From Planifilum fimeticola (lineage in GTDB: Bacteria > Bacillota > Bacilli > Thermoactinomycetales > DSM-44946), in contig NZ_PVNE01000008.1 in assembly GCF_003001905.1 (NCBI RefSeq), positions 62,001-126,000 of the forward strand: 64,000 nt of DNA, written 5' to 3'. Below the pieces are notes generated by a model. It did not search any database and was not told where the DNA came from. It worked only from the letters and a program-made list of their open reading frames with translations. Numbering within the stretch: the stretch's first letter is position 1; the number at the start of each line of letters is the position of its first letter. This document shows positions 35,829 to 44,613 of the stretch, piece by piece. The position numbers were made by a program, and so were the translations under genes.

Positions 35829-38258
35829 TTAATCCGTTGCAAGCATCGTTTCCACCCGCATCCTCCCCGAAGGGGAGATTCGCACCGTCACCGCTCCGTG
35901 CCGGTCCGTCCGCCAGATCCGGACGCCCCGCTCCTCCAACCGCCGGAGCACCTCCGGAGCCGGGTGTCCGAAGCGGTTGTGCTCCCCCACGGAGATCACC
36001 GCCTGGGCGGGATGCACCTCCTTCAACCAAGCGGAATGGGTGGAGGTTCGGCTTCCGTGGTGGGCCACCTTCAGCCAGTCCACCGGAGGCAGATTCCAGG
36101 CGGCGGCGATCTCCCGCTCCGCCCCCTTCTCGATATCCCCGGTCATCAGCACCGTCCGCCCGTAGGCATAGAGGAGAAAGACGACGGAATCGTCATTGGT
36201 CTTCTCCCCGGGCGAAACCTCCCGCTCGGGATGGAGAAACTGCCAGGCGACTCCGGGCTCCAGGGACCAACCGCTCCCCCGCGGAGCCGTGTACACCGCC
36301 GCTCCCCGATCCTCCAGCAGCCGCATCAGCCGACGCTCCACCTCCGAACCCGGTGCGTGGGGATTGCGGATCACCCGCCGCACCGGAAAGCGCTCGGCCA
36401 CCGCCGCAAGTCCCCCCACATGGTCGGCGTCGCCGTGGGTGATCACGAGATAATCGATTTCCCGGATGCCCCGGTATTTCAGATAGGGAACCACCACGTC
36501 CCGGCCCACGTCATGCTCCTTTCGCCGCCTCTGCCAATCCTGCCGGGGCAGCGGAAGCCGCCCTCCCCCGTCCACCAGGATCACCTGCCCGCCGGGGGTT
36601 TCGATGACGGCGCAATCCCCCTGCCCCACATCCAGAAACGCGATCCGCACCTCCCGCTCCCGCACGAAGACCTCCGGCGCCCAGGCATAGGCGACGAGGC
36701 CGAACATCATCAGCAGGAAGGCGGTCCGGTGAAGAGCCTTCCGCCGAACATCCCCGGTCCAGGCGACCAGCCCCTGGAAACAGACGACGGCGTAGGCCGC
36801 CAGCCACCAGACCGGCGGCGGAGACCAGGACGGATGCGCCCAACTCCATCGTGCAAGGAAGTCGGTCCCCTTCAACAGCGCCGACAGCGCGGAGGAGGAC
36901 AAAAGCGCAGGGAAAAAGGCCAGCCCTTCGTGCACCGACCCCAGGGCCAAGGCAAGCATTGCCAGGGGGATGACCAGAAGGCTGACAACCGGAACGGCCG
37001 CCAGGTTGATTCCCCAGGAGAGGAAGGAAAACTCGTAAAAATGGAAAATGATCAGGGGAAACGAGGCCAGTTGGGCCACCAACGTGACGGCGGCGATCCG
37101 GTTGAGCCATGTCCAGGGAAAGGGCATGATTCCGGCGACCGGACCCGCTCCCACCAGCAGAGCCAGGGTGACGGCGAAGGAAAGCTGAAATCCCGGCTGA
37201 AACAGCTGGTACGGATTCCATAGCAGCAGTATCCAGGCCGCCACCGCCAAAAAGGTGAGGCCGTCCCGCCAGCGGCGGAGGATCACCGCGAGAAGGGCCA
37301 AGCCCGCCATGATGGACGCCCGGACCACCGGGGCTCCCACCCCGGTCAACAGCGCCATCGGCGGCAGGAGAAGGAGCACTGCCCCCGCCGCTTTTTCCCG
37401 GGTCAGGCCGATTGCCTTCAACATTTCGTAGATGGAGCCCACAAACACCCCGACATGCAGGCCGGAGATGGCCAAAAGATGCGCCAGGCCGAGGAGGGCG
37501 AAATCCTCCTCCGCATCCGGGGGGACGGCTTCCCGCTCCCCCAGGATCATTGCGCGTACCAGGCCGGCGGTCTCTTCCGGGTAAAGGGCCTCCACCCGCT
37601 CTCTCAACCATCGGCGCAGATCGTCGATAGCCCCCCGGAAACCCGGAGAGGGATCCGGAGCCGCCGTCACCCGCGTCAGCCCGTCGATTCGGGCCGTCCA
37701 ATGGATCCCCTGCCGGTAAAGATGGCGGCGGTAATCAAAGCCGCCCGGGTTGCGGGCGGGAGAGGGGCGTTCCAGGATGACGGGGGCCACAATTTTCGTC
37801 CCCCTCTTCCACCCGCGGACGAAGTCCTGCTCCCGGGCGCTTCGCAGCATCACCCGGGTCGCCACCCTTTCGCCGGGAATCGAACGGGGACGCGCCCCCT
37901 CGACGGCAAAGGAGCGCACCTCCAGGGTAAAGCGCAGCCGATCCCCGTCCATCTCCGGCACCGATGCGATCCGCCCGGCGACAAACGCCCGCACTTCCCC
38001 TGCATCCTGAGGCACCGCCTCGGCAATCGCCGATCGGTTTCCCTCCTCCGTCCACCCCAGATGGGCACCTCCTGCGAAGAGGCCGACAAAAAACAGGGTA
38101 AGGGGGAGAAGGCGTCGGAAATAGCGATGTTCCATCCATCCGGCCGCGGCCAGGAGAACCGACACTCCCGCCCAGAGGCGCCAGTCTACGGACACCTTCG
38201 ACGCCAGCGCGATGCCGAAAATCCATCCCGAAACAAAAACCACCAAGCGACGTCGCAC
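35829..38258 (-). CDS. comEC: competence protein ComEC (DNA uptake channel)
   Basis: ComEC forms the inner-membrane channel for transforming single-stranded DNA. The protein has an N-terminal DUF4131-type region, the polytopic Competence domain (ILGEREAVPPDAEEDFALLGLAHLLAISGLHVG, quoted in pieces around LAISGLHVG), and a C-terminal MBL-fold nuclease-like domain with FLDVGQGD, ITHGDADHVGG, MTGDIEKGAE and AHHGS. I place the start at the GTG at 38258 (809 residues, MRRRLVVFVSGW); the open frame begins 27 codons earlier with poor ribosome spacing. comEA lies 18 kb away and comEB is absent, unlike the B. subtilis comE operon. Confidence 0.93.
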   Translation of the reverse strand: MRRRLVVFVSGWIFGIALASKVSVDWRLWAGVSVLLAAAGWMEHRYFRRLLPLTLFFVGLFAGGAHLGWTEEGNRSAIAEAVPQDAGEVRAFVAGRIASVPEMDGDRLRFTLEVRSFAVEGARPRSIPGERVATRVMLRSAREQDFVRGWKRGTKIVAPVILERPSPARNPGGFDYRRHLYRQGIHWTARIDGLTRVTAAPDPSPGFRGAIDDLRRWLRERVEALYPEETAGLVRAMILGEREAVPPDAEEDFALLGLAHLLAISGLHVGVFVGSIYEMLKAIGLTREKAAGAVLLLLPPMALLTGVGAPVVRASIMAGLALLAVILRRWRDGLTFLAVAAWILLLWNPYQLFQPGFQLSFAVTLALLVGAGPVAGIMPFPWTWLNRIAAVTLVAQLASFPLIIFHFYEFSFLSWGINLAAVPVVSLLVIPLAMLALALGSVHEGLAFFPALLSSSALSALLKGTDFLARWSWAHPSWSPPPVWWLAAYAVVCFQGLVAWTGDVRRKALHRTAFLLMMFGLVAYAWAPEVFVREREVRIAFLDVGQGDCAVIETPGGQVILVDGGGRLPLPRQDWQRRRKEHDVGRDVVVPYLKYRGIREIDYLVITHGDADHVGGLAAVAERFPVRRVIRNPHAPGSEVERRLMRLLEDRGAAVYTAPRGSGWSLEPGVAWQFLHPEREVSPGEKTNDDSVVFLLYAYGRTVLMTGDIEKGAEREIAAAWNLPPVDWLKVAHHGSRTSTHSAWLKEVHPAQAVISVGEHNRFGHPAPEVLRRLEERGVRIWRTDRHGAVTVRISPSGRMRVETMLATD

Positions 38259-38366
38259 TTCCCATCCCACCCGCCGAGGCTGGGAACAGGTTCGACAAAA
38301 AGGTACAAAATTCCTCCATTTCCAACCGGATCGGCACATCCTTCTCCCGGTCTCCGGTGGCGAAGC

Positions 38367-38400
38367 AAAAAAGGGGACCGGAACGATGCGTTCCGGTCCC
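38367..38400 (-). terminator. intrinsic terminator after the MFS gene
   Basis: GGGACCGGAAC pairs with GTTCCGGTCCC (38374-38384 with 38390-38400), followed on the minus strand by six T residues. It starts 9 bases after the transporter stop and separates it from comEC. Confidence 0.95.
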
Positions 38401-38408
38401 GACCATCC

Positions 38409-39656
38409 TTACGCGCTCCGGGAAGGAACCTCTCGCTTTGCCGCTTTCTTCCTCCAGAGGAGCAGGTACAAAAAGACGACGGGAGCCAAAATGACGCCGG
38501 AGGCGATCAGACCTGCGGAAACGGTTCCCTTCCACACCACCGCTCCCACCAGGGGGCCTCCGAAGATCTCCCCCAGAGAAGTCACCTGCCCCTGGGTCGA
38601 AAGGATGGTGGCCCGGAGGCGGGAATCCCTGATTTGTTCGTTGAGCCACGCGCTGTAGATCGGCTCGTTGGTTTTCCGCAAGACGGCGGCCGCCCAATAG
38701 GTAGCCAGGGCGAACCACCACTGACCGGCCAGGGCAAAGGAGACGATCGCGCAGACCAACAGACCGTTCAGCATCAGGAGCACCCACACTTTCTCCAGAC
38801 GCCCTGTCCGGTCCATCCGGCGCCGGATGCCCTCGACGACCAGGATGTTCAACACCAGGGCCCCGGCGTTGATCAAGCCGATCCAGACCACTTCGTTCAG
38901 ATTCCCGATTCCGGGCAGAGTGAAGTTTTCCAGCAGATGAAGGGTCCACAGGCGGTCAAACCCTTCACTGTACAACCCGGTGAGCAGGCTGATCCAAAGA
39001 GCGGCCAGCAGGATGGTGCTCCTCCGCACCGCCCCCAGCCCGGTTTGAAAGGTGCCCCAGGCCGATCGCCAGGGGTGCCGGCGCCGGGCCGGGGACGGGG
39101 TGAACCCGGTTTCGGGGAACAAGAGGACCACAAAGAGAGAGAACCCGATCAGCAACAGCCCGGAAATGATCAGCGGCAGATTCAAGGTGATATTGGCCAG
39201 CAAAACGCCGGCCAGCATCCCCAGCAGGGAAAACATCTGTCCGATCTGCGTTCCCCGCAGAAGCACCCCCTCCAGCCGCTTCGTCTTCAGCTCGTCGGCG
39301 ATCCACGCCTGATCCGCTCCGCTCAGGAAGGTGTAACCCACCCCCCACAGCACCTGCGCCGCCAGGACGACGGTGAACAGAGGGATCATCCCCTCCAGCA
39401 TAAACCCGCATCCGACAAGCAAAAGCCCGATCGCCATAGACCGCTTCCGGCTGTAGAGATCCGCCACAACCCCCGTGGGAATCTCGAAGAGAAAGACGGA
39501 CATCTCCAGGGCAAAACCGGTCATCAGCAACTGGAAGGCGTCCATCTCGACGGTTCGAATGTAATAGACGCTGGCCACCGTCGACATCAACGCCATGGCA
39601 AAGGAGACGACGGCACTATATAAAAGGTACATCCGATAGGCAAACGGGTTCTTCAT
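38409..39656 (-). CDS. MFS transporter
   Basis: This 415-residue protein has about 12 hydrophobic segments and the cytoplasmic loop 2-3 motif GVVADLYSRKRSM typical of the major facilitator superfamily. The N-terminal FEIPTGVVADLYSRK pattern is common in uncharacterised drug:H+ antiporter-like members. The substrate is unknown. The ATG at 39656 follows GAAGGGGG; an upstream in-frame ATG adds 20 residues without family character. An 18-base inverted repeat lies in the leader. Confidence 0.85.
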   Translation of the reverse strand: MKNPFAYRMYLLYSAVVSFAMALMSTVASVYYIRTVEMDAFQLLMTGFALEMSVFLFEIPTGVVADLYSRKRSMAIGLLLVGCGFMLEGMIPLFTVVLAAQVLWGVGYTFLSGADQAWIADELKTKRLEGVLLRGTQIGQMFSLLGMLAGVLLANITLNLPLIISGLLLIGFSLFVVLLFPETGFTPSPARRRHPWRSAWGTFQTGLGAVRRSTILLAALWISLLTGLYSEGFDRLWTLHLLENFTLPGIGNLNEVVWIGLINAGALVLNILVVEGIRRRMDRTGRLEKVWVLLMLNGLLVCAIVSFALAGQWWFALATYWAAAVLRKTNEPIYSAWLNEQIRDSRLRATILSTQGQVTSLGEIFGGPLVGAVVWKGTVSAGLIASGVILAPVVFLYLLLWRKKAAKREVPSRSA

Positions 39657-39719
39657 CCGGAAATCCCCCTTCAGGTTTTTGATGCCGTTCGAACACAAGG
39701 GCGATTTCCGTCCCAATTC

Positions 39720-39759
39720 AAAAGGGCATGGACGAACCGGTGTTCATCCATGCCCTTTT
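39720..39759. terminator. 18-base inverted repeat upstream of the MFS gene
   Basis: AAAAGGGCATGGACGAAC pairs with 39742-39759 (one wobble) around CGGT. Four T residues follow on each strand. On the minus strand it may end sfsA-side transcription or act as an attenuator in the transporter leader. Confidence 0.5.
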
Positions 39760-39865
39760 CTCGAAGCCATCACCGGAACGGTGCCGGCAAAATGGCCTTT
39801 CTTTCGGATGGGAGAATGGAAATGCCACCGTGTTCATCAAAACCGGAAAACATGGGCACGGGAAA

Positions 39866-39890
39866 GAAACCTGACCAACGCCAGGTTTTT
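39866..39890 (-). terminator. possible terminator of sfsA
   Basis: The 7-base stem 39867-39873 with 39882-39888 is followed on the minus strand by TCTTTCC. It is short, and it lies 150 bases past the sfsA stop. Confidence 0.4.
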
Positions 39891-39971
39891 CCACTGCTCA
39901 TGTCTTGCAAATTCACTGACAGAACACGGTGGGCAACGAAAATCCCCTCATTTCAGAAGAAAGATGATAAT

Positions 39972-39999
39972 ATCATACACACAAAATCATACACACAAA
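39972..39999. repeat. tandem 14-base direct repeat (two copies)
   Basis: Two exact, adjacent copies of ATCATACACACAAA. The AT-rich, purine-skewed unit contrasts with the GC-rich surroundings. Two copies and no spacer rule out a CRISPR array. Confidence 0.9.
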
Positions 40000-40038
40000 A
40001 CACCCCGCAGGCAAGGGGAAAAGCGCGGCCCCCTCCCT

Positions 40039-40731
40039 TCAGGAGGAATCCCCGACAAACAAATCCACCGGCAGTTCTTCCGCCAGGACGACTTCTTCCG
40101 GTCGGACGCGGCATTTGTAGGCCCGGACCCATACCCCGCTGGCCGCCGCTTCCCTCAGCTTCCCGGCGAAGGCCGGGTCGATCCGGGCAAAGGGCTCAAA
40201 GCGCGTCACCTGCTCCATCATCGCGACAAAGACGACGGCGGAGCAGGCGCCGCTTCTCCTGAGCCGGATCAACTCCTCCAGGTGGCGCCTTCCCCGCTCC
40301 GTCGGCGCGTCGGGAAACCGGGCGATCCCTTCTTCCTCGTAGGTGACGCCCTTCACTTCCACCCAGGTATTGCCGCCGATCAAAAAATCCATCCGGCTCC
40401 CCTGTCGGCGGACTTCCCCCCGAACCTCCCCGGACAGCCAACCGACGTCGCCCCGTTTCACCGCTTCCGCGAACACTCGATTGGCCCAGGCGGAGGCGAT
40501 GCAGAACCAGTGTTCCTTCTTCCGGGCGAAGACCAGGCTGTACCGGGTTTTTCGACGGGGATTATCCGACTCAAGGAGCCTGACCTCGACACCGGGCAGC
40601 AGCAATTCCTTCAGCCTTCCCGTATTGGGAACGTGCACCCTCTCCACCCGCTTTCCGAGGCGGACCAATGCTTCAAAACGGTTGAGCCGCTCCAGAAAAA
40701 CGGCCGGAACGAGTCTCCCTTCGATAACCAT
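40039..40731 (-). CDS. sfsA: SfsA family protein
   Basis: This 230-residue protein matches SfsA (sugar fermentation stimulation protein), with VHVPNTGRLKELLLPG near the N-terminus, FLIGGNTWVEVKGVT, and the C-terminal VRAYKCRV. The central region has a nuclease-like D-x(n)-EVK arrangement (MDFLIGG...WVEVKG), and the family is thought to bind DNA. Its physiological role in Firmicutes is not settled. The ATG at 40731 has GGAGGAGAAGG upstream. It is probably monocistronic. Confidence 0.9.
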   Translation of the reverse strand: MVIEGRLVPAVFLERLNRFEALVRLGKRVERVHVPNTGRLKELLLPGVEVRLLESDNPRRKTRYSLVFARKKEHWFCIASAWANRVFAEAVKRGDVGWLSGEVRGEVRRQGSRMDFLIGGNTWVEVKGVTYEEEGIARFPDAPTERGRRHLEELIRLRRSGACSAVVFVAMMEQVTRFEPFARIDPAFAGKLREAAASGVWVRAYKCRVRPEEVVLAEELPVDLFVGDSS

Positions 40732-40786
40732 CCTTCTCCTCCTTCACTTGTAAGCCCCGCCGCAATCGGTTGCGGGAAACCGGCTC

Positions 40787-40838
40787 AAAAAGAAAATCCG
40801 CCCCGGCCGGAAATATCAACCGGTGCGGAAAAAGGAAG
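40787..40838 (-). terminator. possible terminator after the M32 carboxypeptidase gene
   Basis: On the minus strand an imperfect CCGC-ACCGG / CCGG-GGGCGG stem is followed by ATTTTCTTTTT. It lies about 50 bases past the carboxypeptidase stop. Confidence 0.45.
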
Positions 40839-40886
40839 CCGGTTTCTTCGGCAAAAGCCTGCCCCGTCCGATCCGGAGAGACAGTG

Positions 40887-42392
40887 TCAAAGTTCGTACA
40901 GTTCACCGTACTTGGACCGGAGATACCGCATGTAGGGCTCGATGGTCATCGGCCCGCCGGTGACCCGCTCCACCAGCTCCCCGGCGGTGTATTTCGATCC
41001 ATGCCGGTAGATGTTCTCGGTCAGCCAGCGGCGCAGCGTCCCGAATTCTCCCCGCTCCATTTCGGAGGGAATTTCCGGGTGGTCTTTGAGGGCCGCTTCA
41101 TAAAAGAGACCGCTCAGGACGTTGCCCAGGGTGTATCCCTGGAACATCCCGCCGATCATGTCTTGGTACCAATGCATATCCTGAAGGACGCCGGTTTTGT
41201 CATCCGGCGGTTCGATTCCCAGATCGGCCTTCATCCGCTCCCGCCACGCCTCCGGCAAATCCCGGACGGCGAGCCGCCCCTCCAGAAGATCCAGCTCAAA
41301 ATCAAAGCGCATGATTACGTGCAGGTTGTAGGTCACTTCGTCGGCATCGGTCCGAATCAGGGAACGCTCCACCTTGTTGATGGCCCGGTAGAAGGTGTCC
41401 AGGTCGACGGAACCCAATTCGCCGGGGAAAACCTTCTGAAGGCGGGGATAAAAGTAGTTCCAGAAACCCCGGCTTCTGCCGACGATGTTTTCCCACAGGC
41501 GGGACTGGCTTTCGTGCACTCCGGAGGAGGCGCCGTCGGCCAGGGGAGTTCCCTCGTATTCCCGGTTGATCCCCTGTTCATACATCGCGTGGCCCGCCTC
41601 GTGGATGGTGCTGAACAGAGCCTCCCTCAGATCGTCCTCCTTCACCCGGGTGGTGATCCGCACATCCCCGAGGGAAAACTTGATCATGAAGGGATGCGCC
41701 GTCAGATCCTGCCTGCCCCGGTCCAGGTCGTAACCCAGGCGTTTGATCACCTCGAGACCGAAAGCCAGCTGTTTATCCTGAGGAAAGGTTTGCCGGACGC
41801 AGGCATCCGAAACCTCGGGCTTTTCGGTGATCGCCTCCACCAGGGGGACCAGCTGCTTGCGCAGCTCGGCAAACAGGGGGCGAATCACGCTCACGGTCAT
41901 GCCGGGATCCCGATAATCGATGAGCGGATCGGCGATATGCTCATACCCGGGGAAGAAATCGGCGAGCTGGCGGCTGTACTCCAGCGTTTTCTCCAGATTG
42001 GGCCGGGCGACCTCAAAGTCGTTTTCCTCCCGGGCCTTCATCCACACATGATACGAATCGGACTGGTGTTTGTAAAACTCGGAGATGAAATCGGACGGGA
42101 TGTTGACCGCCTTCTCGTACATCCGTCGCGTGATCCGGATCAGCCCGGCTTCGTCGGAATCGGCCGGGAGCTCCTTTTCATACTCCCGCAAATCCTCCAG
42201 CAGCTGTCCGATGGCCGGATCCGTCAGTTTTTCGTGGGAAATCCTCCCCAGGGTCGCCAGTTGGCGGGCCCGCGCCTCGCCGCCTCCCGAAGGCATGTAA
42301 GTCGCCTGATCCCAAAACGCGAGCGACAAAATGGATTCCAAATCATTGATTTCCTGCACTCGCCTTCGCAGTTGCTCCAGTTTTTCTTTCAC
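40887..42392 (-). CDS. M32 metallocarboxypeptidase (Taq-type)
   Basis: This is a zinc- or cobalt-dependent M32 carboxypeptidase, which removes C-terminal residues from peptides in the cytoplasm. The catalytic HEAGH motif appears in STIHEAGHAMYEQG, with DGASSGVHESQSRLWEN downstream supplying the third ligand region. The protein is 501 residues, matching Thermus aquaticus carboxypeptidase-type enzymes. I chose the GTG at 42392 because GAGGAGG lies six bases before it; the GTG at 42407 precedes the ribosome site. Confidence 0.95.
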   Translation of the reverse strand: MKEKLEQLRRRVQEINDLESILSLAFWDQATYMPSGGGEARARQLATLGRISHEKLTDPAIGQLLEDLREYEKELPADSDEAGLIRITRRMYEKAVNIPSDFISEFYKHQSDSYHVWMKAREENDFEVARPNLEKTLEYSRQLADFFPGYEHIADPLIDYRDPGMTVSVIRPLFAELRKQLVPLVEAITEKPEVSDACVRQTFPQDKQLAFGLEVIKRLGYDLDRGRQDLTAHPFMIKFSLGDVRITTRVKEDDLREALFSTIHEAGHAMYEQGINREYEGTPLADGASSGVHESQSRLWENIVGRSRGFWNYFYPRLQKVFPGELGSVDLDTFYRAINKVERSLIRTDADEVTYNLHVIMRFDFELDLLEGRLAVRDLPEAWRERMKADLGIEPPDDKTGVLQDMHWYQDMIGGMFQGYTLGNVLSGLFYEAALKDHPEIPSEMERGEFGTLRRWLTENIYRHGSKYTAGELVERVTGGPMTIEPYMRYLRSKYGELYEL

Positions 42393-42655
42393 AGGATGCC
42401 TCCTCACTGTTTAATCTTAATCTGAGAAAAATTCCTCGAAGCCCCCGCAAATAAGAGTATGCGGGGGCATCAAGGATTTTCCGGCGGCTGGAACAGCTCT
42501 TCCATCCCCGGCTCGTGTCCCAAGGGAAAGAAAATCCCCTTTCGCAGGGGAAACTTTCCATCTTTAGTCTCTTTTCAACGGGGAAGAAAGAATCCCCTTT
42601 TTCTCCCGCCCAAAAAAATTGATCGGCGGCTCTTTCTCAAGGGCGGAAGCATTCT
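42393..42655. other. intergenic hairpin cluster between dcd and the M32 gene
   Basis: No gene is supported here. A GCCCCCGCA/TGCGGGGGC stem lies at 42441-42468, a TCCCCT/AGGGGA stem followed by TTTTCTTT on the minus strand at 42535-42553 (probable dcd terminator), and a GGGGA/TCCCC stem followed by TTTTT on the plus strand near 42580-42602. Confidence 0.5.
42535..42553 (-). terminator. possible terminator after dcd
   Basis: A short stem of 6-7 base pairs with a 5-base loop is followed by TTTTCTTT on the minus strand, about 100 bases after the dcd stop. Confidence 0.45.
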
Positions 42656-43213
42656 TTACACGCGGGGCAGCGTAATTCCCCGCTGATTCTGGTATTTGCC
42701 CTGCTTGGTCCGGTACGAAACTTCGCAGGGTTCATCGCTTTCGAAGAAGAGAACCTGGCACAACCCCTCATTGGCGTAAATCTTGGCGGGCAAAGGGGTG
42801 GTGTTGGAAATCTCCAGCGTGACGTACCCCTCCCATCCCGGCTCGAAGGGGGTCACGTTGGTGATGATTCCGCAGCGGGCATACGTCGATTTTCCGACGC
42901 AGATGGTGAGAACGTTTTCCGGAATGCGGAAATATTCCACGGAACGAGCCAAGGCGAAGGAGTTGGGAGGGATGATGCACACATCCCCTTTGAAGTCGAC
43001 GAAGGAATTGGAATCGATGTTTTTCGGATCGATCACGGTATGGAGGGCGTTGTGAAAGATCTTGAACTCGTCGGCCACGCGCAGATCGTAGCCGTAACTG
43101 CTCAATCCGTAGCTGACGGCCTCCCCCTTGCCCACGTTCCGATCGACAAACGGCTCGATCATCCCGTGCTCCAGGGCCATCTTACGGATCCATTTGTCCG
43201 ATTTGATCGTCAT
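42656..43213 (-). CDS. dcd: dCTP deaminase
   Basis: Dcd deaminates dCTP to dUTP, and some members also hydrolyse it to dUMP, supplying thymidylate synthesis. The 185-residue protein has the conserved SYGYDLRV near the N-terminus, [24 protein letters not shown] (in pieces) at the nucleotide site, and [12 protein letters not shown] with the catalytic glutamate. It could be the monofunctional or the bifunctional type; the sequence alone does not decide. The ATG at 43213 has AAAGGAG upstream. Confidence 0.94.
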   Translation of the reverse strand: MTIKSDKWIRKMALEHGMIEPFVDRNVGKGEAVSYGLSSYGYDLRVADEFKIFHNALHTVIDPKNIDSNSFVDFKGDVCIIPPNSFALARSVEYFRIPENVLTICVGKSTYARCGIITNVTPFEPGWEGYVTLEISNTTPLPAKIYANEGLCQVLFFESDEPCEVSYRTKQGKYQNQRGITLPRV

Positions 43214-43248
43214 CGCCAAATACTCCTTTTCAACCCTTTTTCTATCCC

Positions 43249-43277
43249 ATTGTACAACATGTCCGGAAATGCGTCAT
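43249..43277 (-). promoter_or_regulatory. promoter of dcd
   Basis: Minus-strand ATGACG (43272-43277) and TACAAT (43249-43254) with a 17-base spacer. The start codon lies about 35 bases downstream. Confidence 0.6.
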
Positions 43278-43386
43278 GATGCCCCCCAAAACCCGGCCGA
43301 AAAAACCGGGGTAGACCGGAAGGCCGGAAGAAGAGGTCCGCAACATCCGCTTTTTTCTTTCGTGCAGACCCCTCTCTCACGCCTCC

Positions 43387-43418
43387 CAAAAAAAAACGCC
43401 CGTCTTCCAGACAGGCAT
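43387..43418 (-). terminator. intrinsic terminator of the metY-metI-metC operon
   Basis: A GCCTGTCT/AGACGGGC stem with a short loop is followed on the minus strand by nine T residues. It lies about 40 bases past the metC stop. Confidence 0.92.
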
Positions 43419-43449
43419 AAAACGTTTTTTGACAGGCAAAGGCTTTTTT

Positions 43450-44613
43450 TCATCCGCCGCCCACGGCGAACACCTTTTTTTCCGCCAGCGCTTCGGCCAG
43501 GTCGGCGATCAGGTCTTCGGCATTCTCCAGCCCCACAGAGAGGCGGAGGAGCCCGTCGGTGATGCCCCGGCGCTCCCGTTCCTCCCGGGGCATCGACGCA
43601 TGGGACATCGTGGCCGGATGGGACAAGATGCTTTCCACCGCTCCCAGGCTGACGGCGACGAGAGGGAGGGTCACCCTTTTCAGGACCTGCATCGCCCTCT
43701 CCCGGCTCCCCACGTCAAAGGACAGAACGGCCCCGTGCCCCCGGGCCTGCTTGGCCTGCAGGCGGTAACCGGGGTGGCCGGGCAAGCCGGTGTAATACAC
43801 CCGCCGGACCGCCGGGTGATCCGCCAACCATTCGGAGATCCGCGCCGCGCTCCTCGTCGAGACATCCATCCGGGCCTTCAGGGTTTTCATTCCCCGCTGA
43901 AGCAGCCAGGCGTCCTGCACCCCCAAAACGGCGCCGACGGTGTTTTGCAGCGTCCCGATCCGTTCCGCCAGCTCCTCCTCCTTGGCCACCACCAGACCGG
44001 CCACCACGTCGCTGTGACCTCCGAGAAACTTGGTGGCGCTGTGTACCACGATGTCCGCTCCGAGCTCAAGGGGTGTCTGAAAATATGGGGTCAAAAAGGT
44101 GTTGTCGACGATCAGGATCAGGCCGCGGGAGCGGGCAATCGCGGCCACCCCGGCCAAATCGGTCACCTTCAGCGTGGGATTGGAGGGCGTCTCGACGAAC
44201 AATCCCCGGGTTTCCGGACGGATCGCCGCCTCCACCTGCTCCAGATCGGCGGTGTCGACGAAGGTGCAGGAAATCCCCAAGCGGGAAAGTACCTGGGTCA
44301 GCACCCGGTAAGTCCCGCCGTACACATCCCGGGAAACGACGAGATGATCGCCGGATGAAAACAGGAGGAACACCGTGGAAATCGCGGCCATCCCCGAGGA
44401 AAAGGCAAAGCCCCGCACGCCCCCCTCCAGCTCTGCGATGGTCCGCTCCAGGGCAAGCCGGGTCGGATTGCCGGATCGGGCGTAATCGAACCGGCCCGGC
44501 CGGGCCGGATCAAACTGATGGTAGGTGGAGGCCAGGTACACCGGGATGCTCGCCGCCCCGGTATGGGGGTCCACCTCATTGCCGTTGTGAAGAAGCCGGG
44601 TTCCGAATTCCAC
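43450..44613 (-). CDS. metC: cystathionine beta-lyase-like PLP enzyme (MetC-like)
   Basis: This 387-residue protein belongs to the Cys/Met metabolism PLP-enzyme family. The PLP lysine lies in VHSATKFLGGHSDV, and YARSGNPTR and FSSGMAAIS are visible. Third in an S-box operon directly after a MetI-like gene, it corresponds in position to B. subtilis metC, which cleaves cystathionine to homocysteine. A gamma-lyase or gamma-synthase activity cannot be excluded by sequence. The GTG at 44613 has AAAGGAGG upstream and lies inside the 3' end of metI (38-base overlap). Confidence 0.8.
   Translation of the reverse strand: MEFGTRLLHNGNEVDPHTGAASIPVYLASTYHQFDPARPGRFDYARSGNPTRLALERTIAELEGGVRGFAFSSGMAAISTVFLLFSSGDHLVVSRDVYGGTYRVLTQVLSRLGISCTFVDTADLEQVEAAIRPETRGLFVETPSNPTLKVTDLAGVAAIARSRGLILIVDNTFLTPYFQTPLELGADIVVHSATKFLGGHSDVVAGLVVAKEEELAERIGTLQNTVGAVLGVQDAWLLQRGMKTLKARMDVSTRSAARISEWLADHPAVRRVYYTGLPGHPGYRLQAKQARGHGAVLSFDVGSRERAMQVLKRVTLPLVAVSLGAVESILSHPATMSHASMPREERERRGITDGLLRLSVGLENAEDLIADLAEALAEKKVFAVGGG

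Larger units (their letters stand above)
39760..40038. other. intergenic region between sfsA and the MFS gene
   Basis: No gene is supported in these 279 bases. An AAACCTG/CAGGTTT hairpin with T-rich flanks on both strands lies at 39867-39888 and could terminate sfsA. A perfect tandem duplication of a 14-base AT-rich unit lies at 39972-39999. Confidence 0.5.

Noticed and set aside
39972-39999. Direct repeats as a possible CRISPR array
   Set aside because: There are only two adjacent copies of 14 bases without spacers and no cas genes in the window.
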